DNA of 64,000 bases from Pseudolabrys sp. (GCA_019689975.1 JADGGK010000004.1:1-64000), one strand, 5' to 3'; numbered from the stretch's first letter, positions 12,875 through 24,154 are shown. Notes: generated by a model from the sequence alone, not told the origin. Translations and numbers: made by a program.

Positions 12875-14062
12875 TCAGCCCAGAACGCGCACTAGGCGAT
12901 GCAATGCTTCGGCGGTGGTACCCTCGTCCTGCACCATCGCCACGCGGATATAACCGGCTCCGGGATTGGAGCCGTCCGCCTGATCGCGCGCCAGATAACG
13001 CCCCGGCACGACACGCACGCCGGCCTCCTTCCATAGTCGCACGGCCGCGCTTTCGTCACCGCCATGTTGCGATACGTCGAGCCACAGAAAGAAGCCGCCG
13101 GCGGGCCGCCGATAACCGTAACGCGTGCCGATGATCTTATCGGCGAGGTCGAATTTCGCCGCATATAGCTTGCGATTATCCGCCACATGGGCCTCGTCGG
13201 CATAGGCGGCAATGCCGACATGTTGTGCCGGCGTGGGCACCTGCGGCGCCGCCACATTGCGCAATTCGAGAAAGCTCTCCAGGAAGCGCCTGTCGCCCGC
13301 GGCAAAGCCCAGACGCAGGCCAGGCAGATTGGAACGCTTGGACAGCGAATGAAACACGACCACGTTGGCGAAGTCCGCGCCCGCGACTTCCAGCATGCCG
13401 GGCGGCGGCGCGCCGCCGTAGATCTCGCTGTAACACTCGTCGGCGAAGACCAAAAAGCCGTGCTGCCGGGCGAGCAGCGCGAGTCGTTCGAGATAGGCTC
13501 TGCTCGCAACGGCGCCCTGCGGATTCGAGGGCGAAGCGATGTAGCAGGCGACCGTGCGCGCCAGCAGCCGCTCGTCGATCGCGCCGAGGTCGGGCAGGAA
13601 GCCGCTTTGGCGCGTGGCCGGCAGATAAACGGGTTCGCAATCGGCCGCGTATGCGCCCGCCACGTAGGCGGCGTAGAAGGGATTGGGAATGAGGACGGCC
13701 GGCCTGCCGGGACGCGGCCCGACCCATCGCCGCGCGGCCAGGGCGGCGAGGAACAGGCCTTCCCGCGTGCCGTTGAGCACGAGCACCTCGCAGGCCGCAT
13801 CCACCGGGCGGGCAAGCCGGTAACGGCGGCCGAGCCACTGCGCCGCGGCCCGGCGAAACGGTTCGATGCCCCGGTTTGCGGGATAGCGCCCGAATTCGTC
13901 GATGTGCGCCGCGAGCGCCGGGCCCACGAAGGCCGGAACCGGGTGCTGCGGTTCGCCCACCGACAGGTTGATCGCGGGCAGGGCGGGTTCGATGCCGTCG
14001 AGCAGCTCGGTCAGACGCGCAAAGGGCGAGCGGGTGTCGACCGCCGGGGCAGGAGACGACAT
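12875..14062 (-). CDS. Class I/II PLP aminotransferase (DapC-like)
   Basis: INLSVGEPQHPVPAFV, YIASPSNPQGAVASRAYLERL, FHSLSKRSNLPGLRLGF; start possibly 14122. Confidence 0.88.
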   Translation of the reverse strand: MSSPAPAVDTRSPFARLTELLDGIEPALPAINLSVGEPQHPVPAFVGPALAAHIDEFGRYPANRGIEPFRRAAAQWLGRRYRLARPVDAACEVLVLNGTREGLFLAALAARRWVGPRPGRPAVLIPNPFYAAYVAGAYAADCEPVYLPATRQSGFLPDLGAIDERLLARTVACYIASPSNPQGAVASRAYLERLALLARQHGFLVFADECYSEIYGGAPPPGMLEVAGADFANVVVFHSLSKRSNLPGLRLGFAAGDRRFLESFLELRNVAAPQVPTPAQHVGIAAYADEAHVADNRKLYAAKFDLADKIIGTRYGYRRPAGGFFLWLDVSQHGGDESAAVRLWKEAGVRVVPGRYLARDQADGSNPGAGYIRVAMVQDEGTTAEALHRLVRVLG

Positions 14063-14135
14063 GGCTTCGGGCTGGGCGGCCGTCATGAGCATGGGACACG
14101 CGAACACGGGGCGCAGTACCATAAATGGCGCGAGG

Positions 14136-14150
14136 TTAAGGCGCCGTTAA
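14136..14150. promoter_or_regulatory. Candidate CtrA box TTAA-N7-TTAA
   Basis: TTAAGGCGCCGTTAA upstream of the minus-strand aminotransferase/ftsK genes; the only TTAA-N7-TTAA I found by eye. Confidence 0.4.
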
Positions 14151-14198
14151 CCAATCCCGGCGCGAGCGCGCCCACGCGCTTGGGCAGAGACGAGACGA

Positions 14199-14220
14199 CC
14201 CCGGTCGTTGCGAACCGGGG
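14199..14220 (-). terminator. Hairpin downstream of amtB copy 1
   Basis: CCCCGGT-N8-ACCGGGG 7-bp stem, about 50 bp past the stop codon; no strong U tract. Confidence 0.3.
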
Positions 14221-14270
14221 CCGCCTCGGAGGGGGCGCGCCGGCTGCGCGTCCCGATCCGCTCGCCGGTA

Positions 14271-15716
14271 CTACTGGACCGCTTCTCCATGCAACGCGAT
14301 GTCGAGACCCTCGCGTTCGACTTCGTCGGACACGCGCAGGCCGATGATCGCGTCAATGATCTTCAGGATGATGAGGGAAACGACGGCATCATAGGCGATG
14401 ACGATGAGGATGCCTTTGATCTGGTTGAGCATCTGCGCCGGATTGCCCTCGATCAGGCCCGCGGTACCGCCGTATTCCTGGATGGCGAAGACTCCGGTGA
14501 GCAACGCGCCGACGATGCCGCCGACCGCATGCACGCCGAAGCAATCGAGCGCGTCGTCGACGCCGTGCAGTCGCTTGAGGCCGGTGACGCCCCAGTAACA
14601 GACAATACCGGCGGCCGCGCCGATGACCATCGAGCCGATCGGGCCGACGAAGCCGGAAGCCGGGGTGATCGCGACCAGGCCGGCCACCGCTCCCGAGCAG
14701 ATGCCGACCACGGTCGGCTTGCCGCGCGCGGCCCATTCCACCAGCATCCAACTGAAGGCGGCGACCGCGGTGGCGATTTGCGTCACGGTCATCGCCATGC
14801 CGGCCTGAAGGCCGGCGGTCACCGCCGAACCGGCGTTGAAGCCGAACCAGCCGACCCACAACAACGAAGCGCCGATGAAAGTGAGCACCATGTTATGTGC
14901 GGGACCGCTGTCCTTGCGCTTGCCGAGCAGGATGGCGCACATCAGGCCTGCCACGCCGGCATTGATATGCACCACGGTGCCGCCGGCAAAATCGAGCACC
15001 TTGAAGACCGCGTCGCTGTTGCCGTTCGACATGAAGCCGTCGGCGCCCCATACCCAGTGGGCGATCGGCGCGTAAACGAAGATCGCCCACAGACCCATGA
15101 ACCACAGCATGGCGGAAAACTTCATGCGTTCGGCGAATGCGCCGGCGATCAGTGCCGGCGTGATGATTGCGAAGGTCATTTGGAAGCACAGATAGACGGT
15201 TTCCGGGATGGTCACGGCGAGCCCGTTGGGATTGCCGATCCCGGTCGAAATGTCGCTCAGAATGCCCTGCAGGAACGCGCGACTGAGTCCGCCGATGAAC
15301 GGCGAGCCGGTGGTGAAGGCGAGGCTGTAGGACACGACCGCGTAGACGATCGTCACCAGGCAGGTCACGGCGAAACTGGTCATGACGGTGTCGCCCACGT
15401 TCTTCTTGCGCACCATGCCGCCGTAGAACAGCCCGAGACCGGGAACGGTCATCATCAGCACCAGTGCGACCGACGTCAGCATCCACGCAGTGTCGCCGGA
15501 ATTCGGCGTGCACTTCTCGAGCACGGCCTTCTTCGGATCCGGATCGTTGGCGCAGGCGGGAGGCGGCGCCGCCGGCGCCGCGGTCGTTGCGGCCGGCGCG
15601 CCAGGCGCCGCTTGCGCCAATGCCGCGCTATGGGTGAAGAGGCCGAGAAGGACGGCGAGCAGGATTCCGAAAGCGGGTGCAAGAAGGCCCGCACGGGAGA
15701 ATTTCTTCAACGTCAT
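14271..15716 (-). CDS. amtB: Ammonium transporter (copy 1)
   Basis: DTAWMLTSVALVLMMTVPGLGLFYGGMVRKKN; DFAGGTVVHINAGVAGL; GVHAVGGIVGALLTG; signal peptide; follows a PII gene. Confidence 0.96.
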   Translation of the reverse strand: MTLKKFSRAGLLAPAFGILLAVLLGLFTHSAALAQAAPGAPAATTAAPAAPPPACANDPDPKKAVLEKCTPNSGDTAWMLTSVALVLMMTVPGLGLFYGGMVRKKNVGDTVMTSFAVTCLVTIVYAVVSYSLAFTTGSPFIGGLSRAFLQGILSDISTGIGNPNGLAVTIPETVYLCFQMTFAIITPALIAGAFAERMKFSAMLWFMGLWAIFVYAPIAHWVWGADGFMSNGNSDAVFKVLDFAGGTVVHINAGVAGLMCAILLGKRKDSGPAHNMVLTFIGASLLWVGWFGFNAGSAVTAGLQAGMAMTVTQIATAVAAFSWMLVEWAARGKPTVVGICSGAVAGLVAITPASGFVGPIGSMVIGAAAGIVCYWGVTGLKRLHGVDDALDCFGVHAVGGIVGALLTGVFAIQEYGGTAGLIEGNPAQMLNQIKGILIVIAYDAVVSLIILKIIDAIIGLRVSDEVEREGLDIALHGEAVQ

Positions 15717-15756
15717 GGTCGTAGCTCCTGTCGTGCTTGTTTGCTGTGCGGGGCCG

Positions 15757-16248
<492 letters not shown>

Positions 16249-16379
16249 TCAATAAAGGAAACGCCGCAGCCCGCGGGGAGGTGGGAGCATCGTCATGGCC
16301 CGCCGCCTATTAAGGCGCCAGCGGGTTCGCGGCTTGCATAAGAATTAGTCAGCAAGAATTGGTCGGCAGCCTGGACCGT

Positions 16380-16398
16380 GCGCGCCTCGGTGGCGCGC
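16380..16398 (-). terminator. Hairpin downstream of amtB copy 2
   Basis: GCGCGCC-TCGGT-GGCGCGC, 7-bp stem and 5-nt loop, about 60 bp past the amtB2 stop; no U tract. Confidence 0.3.
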
Positions 16399-16458
16399 CG
16401 GCTTGCGCGCGATGTCTCTGCCGCGCCCGATGGTCGGTCGGCCGCTGTGACTTTCCAG

Positions 16459-17772
16459 CTATTGCAGAGCCTCGCCGTGCTGGCTGACGTCGAGACCCAT
16501 CACCTCGTCTTCATGGCGCACGCGCAGCGGAACCAGCGCGCCGACGATCCTGAGGATCATATAAGTGAGGACGCCGGACCAAATGATCGTGACGGCAATG
16601 CCGAAGAGTTGCGCCACCACCTGGTGCGGGTTGCCTTCGAGCAGCCCGCGCACGCCGCCCGGCAGGTCGGGACCCGCGGACATGGCGGCGGCGGCGAATA
16701 TGCCCGTGAGCAGCGTGCCCGTCATGCCGCCGATGCCATGCACGCCGAAGACGTCGAGCGCATCGTCATATCCGCATTTGAGCTTGAGCCAGGTGCAGGC
16801 CCAGAAGCAGACCCCACCGGCAATCACGCCGATCAGGGCGCCCTCGAGCGGGAGCACGAAGCCGGAGGCCGGCGTGATGGTGCCGAGGCCGGCGACCGCG
16901 CCGGAGATCATGCCGAGCACAGACGGTTTGCCGCGCGTCCACCATTCGAGCGCCATCCAGGTGAAGGCGCCGGTGCTCGCGGCGAGATGAGTGGCGACGA
17001 TCGCCATCACTGCCCGCGCATTGGCGCCGAGCGCCGAGCCTCCGTTGAAACCGAACCAGCCGACCCACAAGAGCCCGGTTCCGATCACCGCGAGCGACAG
17101 GTCGAAGGGCGCGAGATTCTCGCTGCCATAGCCGCGGCGTGCGCCGAGCACAAAGGCGGTCACGAGCCCGGCGATGCCCGCGTTAAGATGCACGACGAGC
17201 CCGCCGGCAAAATCGATCGTGCCGTAGGCGGCGAGGAAACCACCGCCCCACACCCAGTGCGCGATCGGCACGTAGACCAGGATCAGCCAGAATACGCAAA
17301 ACAGAAGGAAAGCCGAGAAACGCAGGCGGTCGGCTGCCGATCCGGCGACCAGGGCGACGGTGATGACGGCGAAGGTCATCTGATAGATCATGAACAGTGC
17401 CTCGGGAATCGTCTTGGCCAGGGGCGAAACCGATTCCGGCACGAGGCCGTGGAGAAACACGCGTTCCAGCGAACCGATCACCGCGCCCTCGCCGGTGAAG
17501 GCGAGGGAATAGCCGAGGGCGGCCCACAGCACCGAAACCAGGAAGGTGGCGGCAAGCGATTGCGCCATGGTGGCGAGCACGTTCTTCTTGCGCACCATTC
17601 CCGCGTAGAAAAGCGCCAGGCCCGGGACCGTCATCATCAACACGAGGCCGGTCGCCCCCATCATCCAGGCCGTGTCGGCGCTGTCGATTTTCGCCTGCGC
17701 GAAAGCCGGTGATGAAACGAACGCGGCGAGCGCGGCCGTCAGGCCGGCGACGCGGATTGGCGCGCGGATCAT
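16459..17772 (-). CDS. amtB: Ammonium transporter (copy 2)
   Basis: DTAWMMGATGLVLMMTVPGLALFYAGMVRKKN; DFAGGLVVHLNAGIAGL; GVHGIGGMTGTLLTG. Confidence 0.96.
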   Translation of the reverse strand: MIRAPIRVAGLTAALAAFVSSPAFAQAKIDSADTAWMMGATGLVLMMTVPGLALFYAGMVRKKNVLATMAQSLAATFLVSVLWAALGYSLAFTGEGAVIGSLERVFLHGLVPESVSPLAKTIPEALFMIYQMTFAVITVALVAGSAADRLRFSAFLLFCVFWLILVYVPIAHWVWGGGFLAAYGTIDFAGGLVVHLNAGIAGLVTAFVLGARRGYGSENLAPFDLSLAVIGTGLLWVGWFGFNGGSALGANARAVMAIVATHLAASTGAFTWMALEWWTRGKPSVLGMISGAVAGLGTITPASGFVLPLEGALIGVIAGGVCFWACTWLKLKCGYDDALDVFGVHGIGGMTGTLLTGIFAAAAMSAGPDLPGGVRGLLEGNPHQVVAQLFGIAVTIIWSGVLTYMILRIVGALVPLRVRHEDEVMGLDVSQHGEALQ

Positions 17773-17797
17773 GGTTCCCCTCCCCCCGAGATCGCTG

Positions 17798-18274
<477 letters not shown>

Positions 18275-18519
18275 TCATCGCCGCGCCCACAGCCAAAGGC
18301 GGCGGAGCGCGGACCGCCTTAGGTCAGCCTTGCTGTCCGAGCGATGACCCGGGCGCCCCCCGCGAGCGATGGCAGGCTCCGAACCGATCGAATGGGCCCC
18401 GTCATGGCGAGGCGGCCGGCACCCGGCGCCGAGGCCGTCGAGAGACCGGCACGGTCACGTCCGGATCGCGTCGCGGCGCTGGCAGCGACCGGGTCACTGG
18501 CACTGAAATGAAATGGGCG

Positions 18520-19392
18520 CTAGGCGGGGGTCTCGCGACGCAGGCGCACCAGGCCTTCCTGGGCGACCGAGGCCACCAGCGTGCCGTCACGGGTGAAAAT
18601 GAGGCCGCGCGAGTAGCCGCGTGCGCCGTGGAGATTGGGAGAATCCTGGGCGTAAAGCAGCCAGTCGTCGGCGCGGAAGGGGCGATGCAGCCACAACGCA
18701 TGGTCGAGGCTCGCCGCCATGAATTCCTTCTCGAACAGCGTGCGGCCGTGCGGCGCAAGCGAGGCATCGAGCAGCGTCATGTCGGAGGCATAGGCGAGCA
18801 CGCATTGATGGATGGCCGGATCGTCGGGTAGCCGCGCGGTCGCACGGATCCATAGATGGAAACGACCATCGGGATATTTCTTGCCGCCGTACCGGTCGAA
18901 TTCCACCGGCCGCAATTCGATCGGCCGTTCGCGCTCGTAATACCGGCGCACCGGATCGGGCATGGTGGGCAGCATCTTGCGACGCATCTCAGCTTCGTTG
19001 GGCAGCGTTTCGGGCGGCGGCACATCCGGCATTTTGGCTTGGTGTTCGAGTCCCGGCTCGCCGGCGTGGAACGAGACGAGCATGGAAAATATCGGATGAC
19101 CGTGCTGGCGCGCGGTGACACGCCGGGTGGTGAAGCTCTTGCCGTCGCGAATGCGGTCCACGTCGTAGATGATCGGCACCTTGGGGTCGCCGGGCAGGAG
19201 AAAATATGCGTGCATCGAATGGGGCGGCCGGCTCGCATCGACGGTGCGCACGGCGGCGACCAGGGCCTGCCCGATCACCTGGCCGCCGTAGACGCGTTGC
19301 CAGCCCGATTGTGGAGATCGACCGCGGAACAAATTGACCTCGAGCGGCTCGAGATCGAGGATTTCAAGCATTTCCTGGACGGCAGAGGACAT
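18520..19392 (-). CDS. tesB: Acyl-CoA thioesterase II
   Basis: LEVNLFRGRSPQSGWQRVYGGQVIGQALVAA; HSMHAYFLLPGDP; TesB-type double hotdog pattern. Confidence 0.93.
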   Translation of the reverse strand: MSSAVQEMLEILDLEPLEVNLFRGRSPQSGWQRVYGGQVIGQALVAAVRTVDASRPPHSMHAYFLLPGDPKVPIIYDVDRIRDGKSFTTRRVTARQHGHPIFSMLVSFHAGEPGLEHQAKMPDVPPPETLPNEAEMRRKMLPTMPDPVRRYYERERPIELRPVEFDRYGGKKYPDGRFHLWIRATARLPDDPAIHQCVLAYASDMTLLDASLAPHGRTLFEKEFMAASLDHALWLHRPFRADDWLLYAQDSPNLHGARGYSRGLIFTRDGTLVASVAQEGLVRLRRETPA

Positions 19393-19416
19393 TGTGAGTC
19401 ATCCGTGCGGGTTAAG

Positions 19417-19446
19417 GCAGGCTCAACCTGCTATGGTTGAGCCTGC
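19417..19446. promoter_or_regulatory. Perfect 12-bp inverted repeat in the tesB / ubiH-type divergent intergenic region
   Basis: GCAGGCTCAACC-TGCTAT-GGTTGAGCCTGC. Confidence 0.6.
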
Positions 19447-19462
19447 TTGACAAGGAGACGTC

Positions 19463-20701
19463 ATGGACATCGGCTATGGTGCGGCTCAACGTTGCGATGT
19501 CGTGATCGGCGGCGCCGGTTTTGCCGGCCTCGCGCTCGCCGTGGCATTGCGCCAGGCGCTGGGCGATCCGTTCGCCGTCATGGTGGTCGATCCGACGCTG
19601 GCACAGGCCCGCTCGAGGGACCCGCGCGCCTCGGCCATCGCCGCCGCGGCTCGGCGCCTGTTCGAGGCAATCGGGGTCTGGCAGAGGGTCGAGACCGAGG
19701 CACAGCCGATCCTCGACATGCAGGTGACCGACTCCAAGCTCGAGCACGTGGTGCGGCCGACCTTGCTCACCTTTGGCGGCGAGGTCGACGCAGGCGAGCC
19801 TTTTGCGCACATGATCGAGAACCGATTGCTGATCGATGCCCTGGTCGAGAGGGCCCAAGCGCTCGGGGTGGCGCTGCGCGCCGAGGCGGTCGTCGGGTTC
19901 GAATCGCGCGCGCACGCGATCGATGTCGAATGCAGTCATGGCGGCGCGGTTTCGGCGCGACTTCTCGTCGGCGCGGACGGCGCGCGTTCGCGCATTCGCG
20001 AACAGGCCGGCATCGCGGTCCATGGCTGGCACTATGGTCAAACGGCCATCGTCTGCACCGTCGCCCATGAGCGCGACCACGGCGGTCGCGCCGTGGAGCA
20101 TTTTCTTCCCGCCGGGCCCTTCGCGATACTGCCGCTGAGGGGAAGGCGCGCCTCGATCGTATGGACGGAGGAGCGCAGCGAGGCGGAGCGCATCATGGCG
20201 CTGTCGGATGCGGACTTCCTTGCCGAGCTGGAGAAGCGCTTCGGATTGCATCTCGGCGCGCTCGAGGTGATCGGCCCGCGGCGCGCCTTTCCGCTCGGGC
20301 TGTTCACCGCGCGCAGCTTCATCGGCGATCGCCTGGCATTGATCGGCGATGCCGCGCACATCATCCATCCCATCGCCGGTCAAGGCTTGAACTTGGGGCT
20401 GCGTGACGTGGCGGCGCTGGCCGAGGCGATCGTCGATGCGGCGCGGCTGGGACTCGACATCGGAGGGCAACCCGTTCTCGAGCGTTATCAGCGCTGGCGC
20501 CGTTTTGACACCATGACCATGGGCCTTGCCACCGACGGATTGAACCGCCTGTTCTCGAACAAATCGGATATATTGCGTCTTGCGCGTGACGTCGGCCTGT
20601 CCCTGGTCGAGCGCGCGCCGGCGCTCAAGCGGCTCTTCATCCGCGAGGCCGCCGGTTTCACCGGCGACGTGCCGAAGCTGCTGCGCGGGGAGGCGCTGTA
20701 G
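19463..20701 (+). CDS. UbiH/UbiF/VisC/COQ6-family FAD-dependent hydroxylase
   Basis: DVVIGGAGFAGLALAVAL, LVGADGARSRIREQAG, LALIGDAAHIIHPIAGQGLNLGLRDV. Confidence 0.93.
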   Translation: MDIGYGAAQRCDVVIGGAGFAGLALAVALRQALGDPFAVMVVDPTLAQARSRDPRASAIAAAARRLFEAIGVWQRVETEAQPILDMQVTDSKLEHVVRPTLLTFGGEVDAGEPFAHMIENRLLIDALVERAQALGVALRAEAVVGFESRAHAIDVECSHGGAVSARLLVGADGARSRIREQAGIAVHGWHYGQTAIVCTVAHERDHGGRAVEHFLPAGPFAILPLRGRRASIVWTEERSEAERIMALSDADFLAELEKRFGLHLGALEVIGPRRAFPLGLFTARSFIGDRLALIGDAAHIIHPIAGQGLNLGLRDVAALAEAIVDAARLGLDIGGQPVLERYQRWRRFDTMTMGLATDGLNRLFSNKSDILRLARDVGLSLVERAPALKRLFIREAAGFTGDVPKLLRGEAL

Positions 20702-20756
20702 CGCGCACCGGCGCCAGACCGCGCCGGCGAATTCCGCATCCCGCAGATCTCGTCTC

Positions 20757-21386
20757 TCACGAGAGGGGTATGCTGCCGACGTGATCCTTGAAGGCGCGAC
20801 GGGAGGAGACGGCCGCGTACCAGCGGTCCAAATGCGGCGTCGGCGGTCGATCCGGCACGAGCTGCACGTAGCGGTAGCACATGATGGCGACGGGGATGTC
20901 GCCATAAGTGAAATTCGGTCCGGCAACATATTCCGTCTTAGCAAGCTGCGCGTCGAGGATGGTCATGGCCGCGATGGTCTTTTCCTGCGAGGCCTTGATG
21001 GCGGCCATATCGCGCTTCTCGGCGGGCGTGCGGATCAGACCGAAGAAGGCCGGCGTGATCGCGGGCCCCAGAACGGACAATTGCCAGTCCATCCACTGGT
21101 TGGCCAACGCGCGTTGCCGGGGATCCCTGGGCTCGAGCACGCCCCCCGTGTCGTACTTGCCGGCAAGATAACGCACGATCGAGTTCGATTCCCACAATCT
21201 AAATCCATCGTCCTCCTCGAGTGTAGGCACGAGCCCGTTGGGATTCATGGCAAGATAGAATGCTTCCTTGTTGCGGCCGAACGGGCCGCCGATGTCGATG
21301 CGCTCATGCGCGAGACCGAGCTCGCCCACCGCCCACATCGTCTTTTGCACATTGGACGAGGTCTTGCGTCCCCAAATCTTGATCAT
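20757..21386 (-). CDS. Glutathione S-transferase family protein
   Basis: MIKIWGRKTSSNVQKTMWAVGEL; NPNGLVPTLEEDDGFRLWESNSIVRYLAGKY. Confidence 0.92.
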   Translation of the reverse strand: MIKIWGRKTSSNVQKTMWAVGELGLAHERIDIGGPFGRNKEAFYLAMNPNGLVPTLEEDDGFRLWESNSIVRYLAGKYDTGGVLEPRDPRQRALANQWMDWQLSVLGPAITPAFFGLIRTPAEKRDMAAIKASQEKTIAAMTILDAQLAKTEYVAGPNFTYGDIPVAIMCYRYVQLVPDRPPTPHLDRWYAAVSSRRAFKDHVGSIPLS

Positions 21387-21561
21387 GCGCTTCCTTCCTT
21401 CCTTCCTTTTTTCCACACCGTCTTCCGCGCACAGCGGGGCTAGGCCCGCGGTCTCAAGCGCGCAGGCGCGACGACCTCACACACCTCGCCGCCTGCGGCG
21501 CGATCCCCTCCCACCCTAACGCAAGAAGGCGCGGCGCGAGGAGCGTCCTGTCCGGGCATCT

Positions 21562-21765
21562 TCAGTCCAGCCTGCGCGCTTCCTCGGGCAGCATGATCGG
21601 AATGCCGTCGCGAATGGGATAGGCAAGCTTGGCTTGGCGCGAAATCAGTTCCTGCCGCTCGGCATCGTATTCGAGCGGCCCCTTGGTCAGCGGACAGACG
21701 AGAATTTCCAGCAGTTTGGGATCGACGCTGCTTGAGGGACGTTCGGAGGACGGAGGGGCGGACAT
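21562..21765 (-). CDS. Trm112 family protein
   Basis: [50 protein letters not shown]. Confidence 0.93.
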   Translation of the reverse strand: MSAPPSSERPSSSVDPKLLEILVCPLTKGPLEYDAERQELISRQAKLAYPIRDGIPIMLPEEARRLD

Positions 21766-21824
21766 GGATTGCTCTCGCGGCAATTCGCGACAGGTATAAC
21801 CGAAGGCGGCGACGGCGGCTACGG

Positions 21825-22499
21825 CTACTGCAGCTTCGACTCGCTTACGGCGTTCTTCTTGGCCAGCTCGATCTCGGTGATCGCAATCAATATCTCGGCG
21901 CGCGTCTTCAGGTCGGGCGCCTCCAGGAGCGCCTGTTTTTCCGCCGTACCGTAGGGCGACATCATCGACAACGCGTTGACCAAGGCCTCGTTTGGCGCCT
22001 TTTGGATGCCTTCCCAATCGGCATTCAGGTTGTTCGCTTTGAGGAAGTCACGCAAGGCGGCAAGCAGCGCGTCGCGGTTGACCTCGCTTTCGCCCCTTCG
22101 TGCGATGAAATCGTCGGCGAAGGGGGCATAGGTGACGCGGCATTGGCGATAGGGTGTCGTGACCGCGAGTTCCTCGACCACGCGGAAACGTGCAATGCCC
22201 GTCAGCTCGATCAGGTAGCGGCCATCGCCGGTTTCCGCGAGCTGCGTGATGCGGCCGACGCAACCCACCTTGTAAAGCGCCGGCCGGTCGTGGCTGCCGC
22301 CAAGGGCGAGGTCGGGCTGGATCATGCCGATCAGGCGATGGCCGGCGCGCAGGGTGTCGTCGACCATGGCAAGGTAACGCGCTTCGAAAATATTGAGCGG
22401 GATTTGCCCTCGCGGCAGGAGCAGCGCGCCGGGCAAGGGAAACACCGGAATGATCTCCGGCAGATCGCTCGCGGCACGGTAGTGCACATTCATCGGCAT
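21825..22499 (-). CDS. LON peptidase substrate-binding domain protein
   Basis: [30 protein letters not shown]; no ATPase or protease domain. Confidence 0.93.
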   Translation of the reverse strand: MPMNVHYRAASDLPEIIPVFPLPGALLLPRGQIPLNIFEARYLAMVDDTLRAGHRLIGMIQPDLALGGSHDRPALYKVGCVGRITQLAETGDGRYLIELTGIARFRVVEELAVTTPYRQCRVTYAPFADDFIARRGESEVNRDALLAALRDFLKANNLNADWEGIQKAPNEALVNALSMMSPYGTAEKQALLEAPDLKTRAEILIAITEIELAKKNAVSESKLQ

Positions 22500-22655
22500 G
22501 GGCGCTAACTCCCTGTCAACCTGGGTCAAGCCCACGGAGCCGGTCGGCGCCAAAAAAATAGGCGCATGGGGCACCGGCGATGGAAATATCAATGACCGCG
22601 CGTCTTCATCGTCAATCGCCGACCTTGCCGGCCGGACGGTGCCCGGAAAATCTCG

Positions 22656-23558
22656 TCACGAGAACAAAATCGACGACAGCTTTTTGCGGCCTTCGATGGT
22701 CGAGGGATCGGTCGGACCCCAGGCGTCGAACAGCTGCAGAAGCTGCTTGCGCGCGCCGTCGTCCTTCCATTTGCGGTCGCGTTTCACGATCGCCAACAGA
22801 TGCTCGACCGCCTCCGCGCGCTTGCCTTTGGCGTTGAGCGCAGCGGCGAGGTCGAAGCGGGCCTGATGATCGAGCGGGTCAGCGGCGACCTTCTGCTGCA
22901 GCACATCAATCGGCCCGACTGATTTCGCCTGCTCGGCAAGCTCGAGCGCGGCGCGCGCGGCGCCGACCGCAGGGTCGTTACGTCCGCTTTCGGGCACCAT
23001 CGCAAGCGTCTGCCTCGCCTGTTCCAGGGCGCCGGTCTTGACATAGCAGCGAGCGAGCCCGGCGATGGCCGCGACATTACCGGAATCCTGAGACAGGACG
23101 CGGCTATAGAGGTTGGCGGCGTCGGCGACATTGCCGGCCGCAAGGGCGCCGTCGGCGGATTTCAATAGGTCGCTTTCCTCGCCGCCGATCTTCTCCTTGG
23201 TCAGGCGTTCGATAAAAGCGACGACCTGACTTTCCGGCAAGGCGCCCAGGAAGCCGTCGATCGGCTTGCCGTTGGAAAACGCAATTACCGCGGGGATGGA
23301 CTGGATCCCCATCTGGCCGGCGATCGTCGGATGTTCGTCGATGTTCATTTTCGCGAGCTTGACCTTGCCTTTGGCGGCTCGCACGGCTTTTTCCAGCACC
23401 GGGGTGAGCTGCTTGCAGGGGCCGCACCATTGGGCCCAGAAGTCGACCAGAACCGGCTGGCGACGTGATTCCTCGATCACGTCCTTCATGAAAGTCTGCG
23501 TGGTGGTGTCCTTGACCACCTCGGGTGCCGCGGTCGTTCCGCCGCCGTTCTGCAGCAT
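22656..23558 (-). CDS. Thioredoxin-TPR protein (CnoX/YbbN-like)
   Basis: VLVDFWAQWCGPCKQLTPVLEKAV followed by TPR-like C-terminal region. Confidence 0.92.
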   Translation of the reverse strand: MLQNGGGTTAAPEVVKDTTTQTFMKDVIEESRRQPVLVDFWAQWCGPCKQLTPVLEKAVRAAKGKVKLAKMNIDEHPTIAGQMGIQSIPAVIAFSNGKPIDGFLGALPESQVVAFIERLTKEKIGGEESDLLKSADGALAAGNVADAANLYSRVLSQDSGNVAAIAGLARCYVKTGALEQARQTLAMVPESGRNDPAVGAARAALELAEQAKSVGPIDVLQQKVAADPLDHQARFDLAAALNAKGKRAEAVEHLLAIVKRDRKWKDDGARKQLLQLFDAWGPTDPSTIEGRKKLSSILFS

Positions 23559-23641
23559 GGGTCCTCGCTCTGCGATCACGCTTGGTTTTGCGCGGGTTCC
23601 ATCCGATTAGATGGTCAATCCGACCCAAGAATGCAATTGCG

Positions 23642-24154
23642 TCAAGGGTCGTCGGGAAGGCCGGAAACACGGACGATCCGGGGGGCGTGGCCGGTGGCTT
23701 CCAGGAACCGGACGAGATCCTCCCTGGCGATCGCCGTGGTCATGGTGTTGACCAGCGGATGGAAGTTCAAGATTCGGTGCTCCATCAGGGCGGCGTCGAC
23801 CACGACCGCGACGCGGCCGGCGCGATCGTTAATGGCCCCGAACGGGGTCACCGCGCCCGGTTCGACGCCCCATATCTCGCGCAGGAGCTCGGCGGAACCG
23901 AAGGAGAACCGGCCGCCGGCGCCGAGGCGCCGATGGAGACTCTTAAGATCGATCGCGGCATTTTCCTCGGCCACGACCAGATAAAGCGCGCACTTCTTGT
24001 CGCGCAAGAACAGGTTCTTGGTGTGCCCCCCGGGGATCCGCCCGCGCAAGGCTCGGCTCTGGGCAACCGTGAACAGCGGCGGATGGCTGACCGTCGAATG
24101 CCTGATGCCGAGCGCGTCAAGCGCGGCGAAGAGCTGTTCGGGGGTTGCTGGCAT
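23642..24154 (-). CDS. Prolyl-tRNA editing (YbaK/ProX-type) deacylase
   Basis: GGHTKNLFLRDKKCALYLVV; WGVEPGAVTPFGAINDRAGRVAVVVDAALM; FHPLVNTMTTAI. Confidence 0.92.
   Translation of the reverse strand: MPATPEQLFAALDALGIRHSTVSHPPLFTVAQSRALRGRIPGGHTKNLFLRDKKCALYLVVAEENAAIDLKSLHRRLGAGGRFSFGSAELLREIWGVEPGAVTPFGAINDRAGRVAVVVDAALMEHRILNFHPLVNTMTTAIAREDLVRFLEATGHAPRIVRVSGLPDDP

Noticed and set aside
15540-15650. Ala/Pro-rich low-complexity segment in amtB copy 1
   Set aside because: Normal N-terminal linker after the signal peptide in Rhizobiales AmtB proteins.
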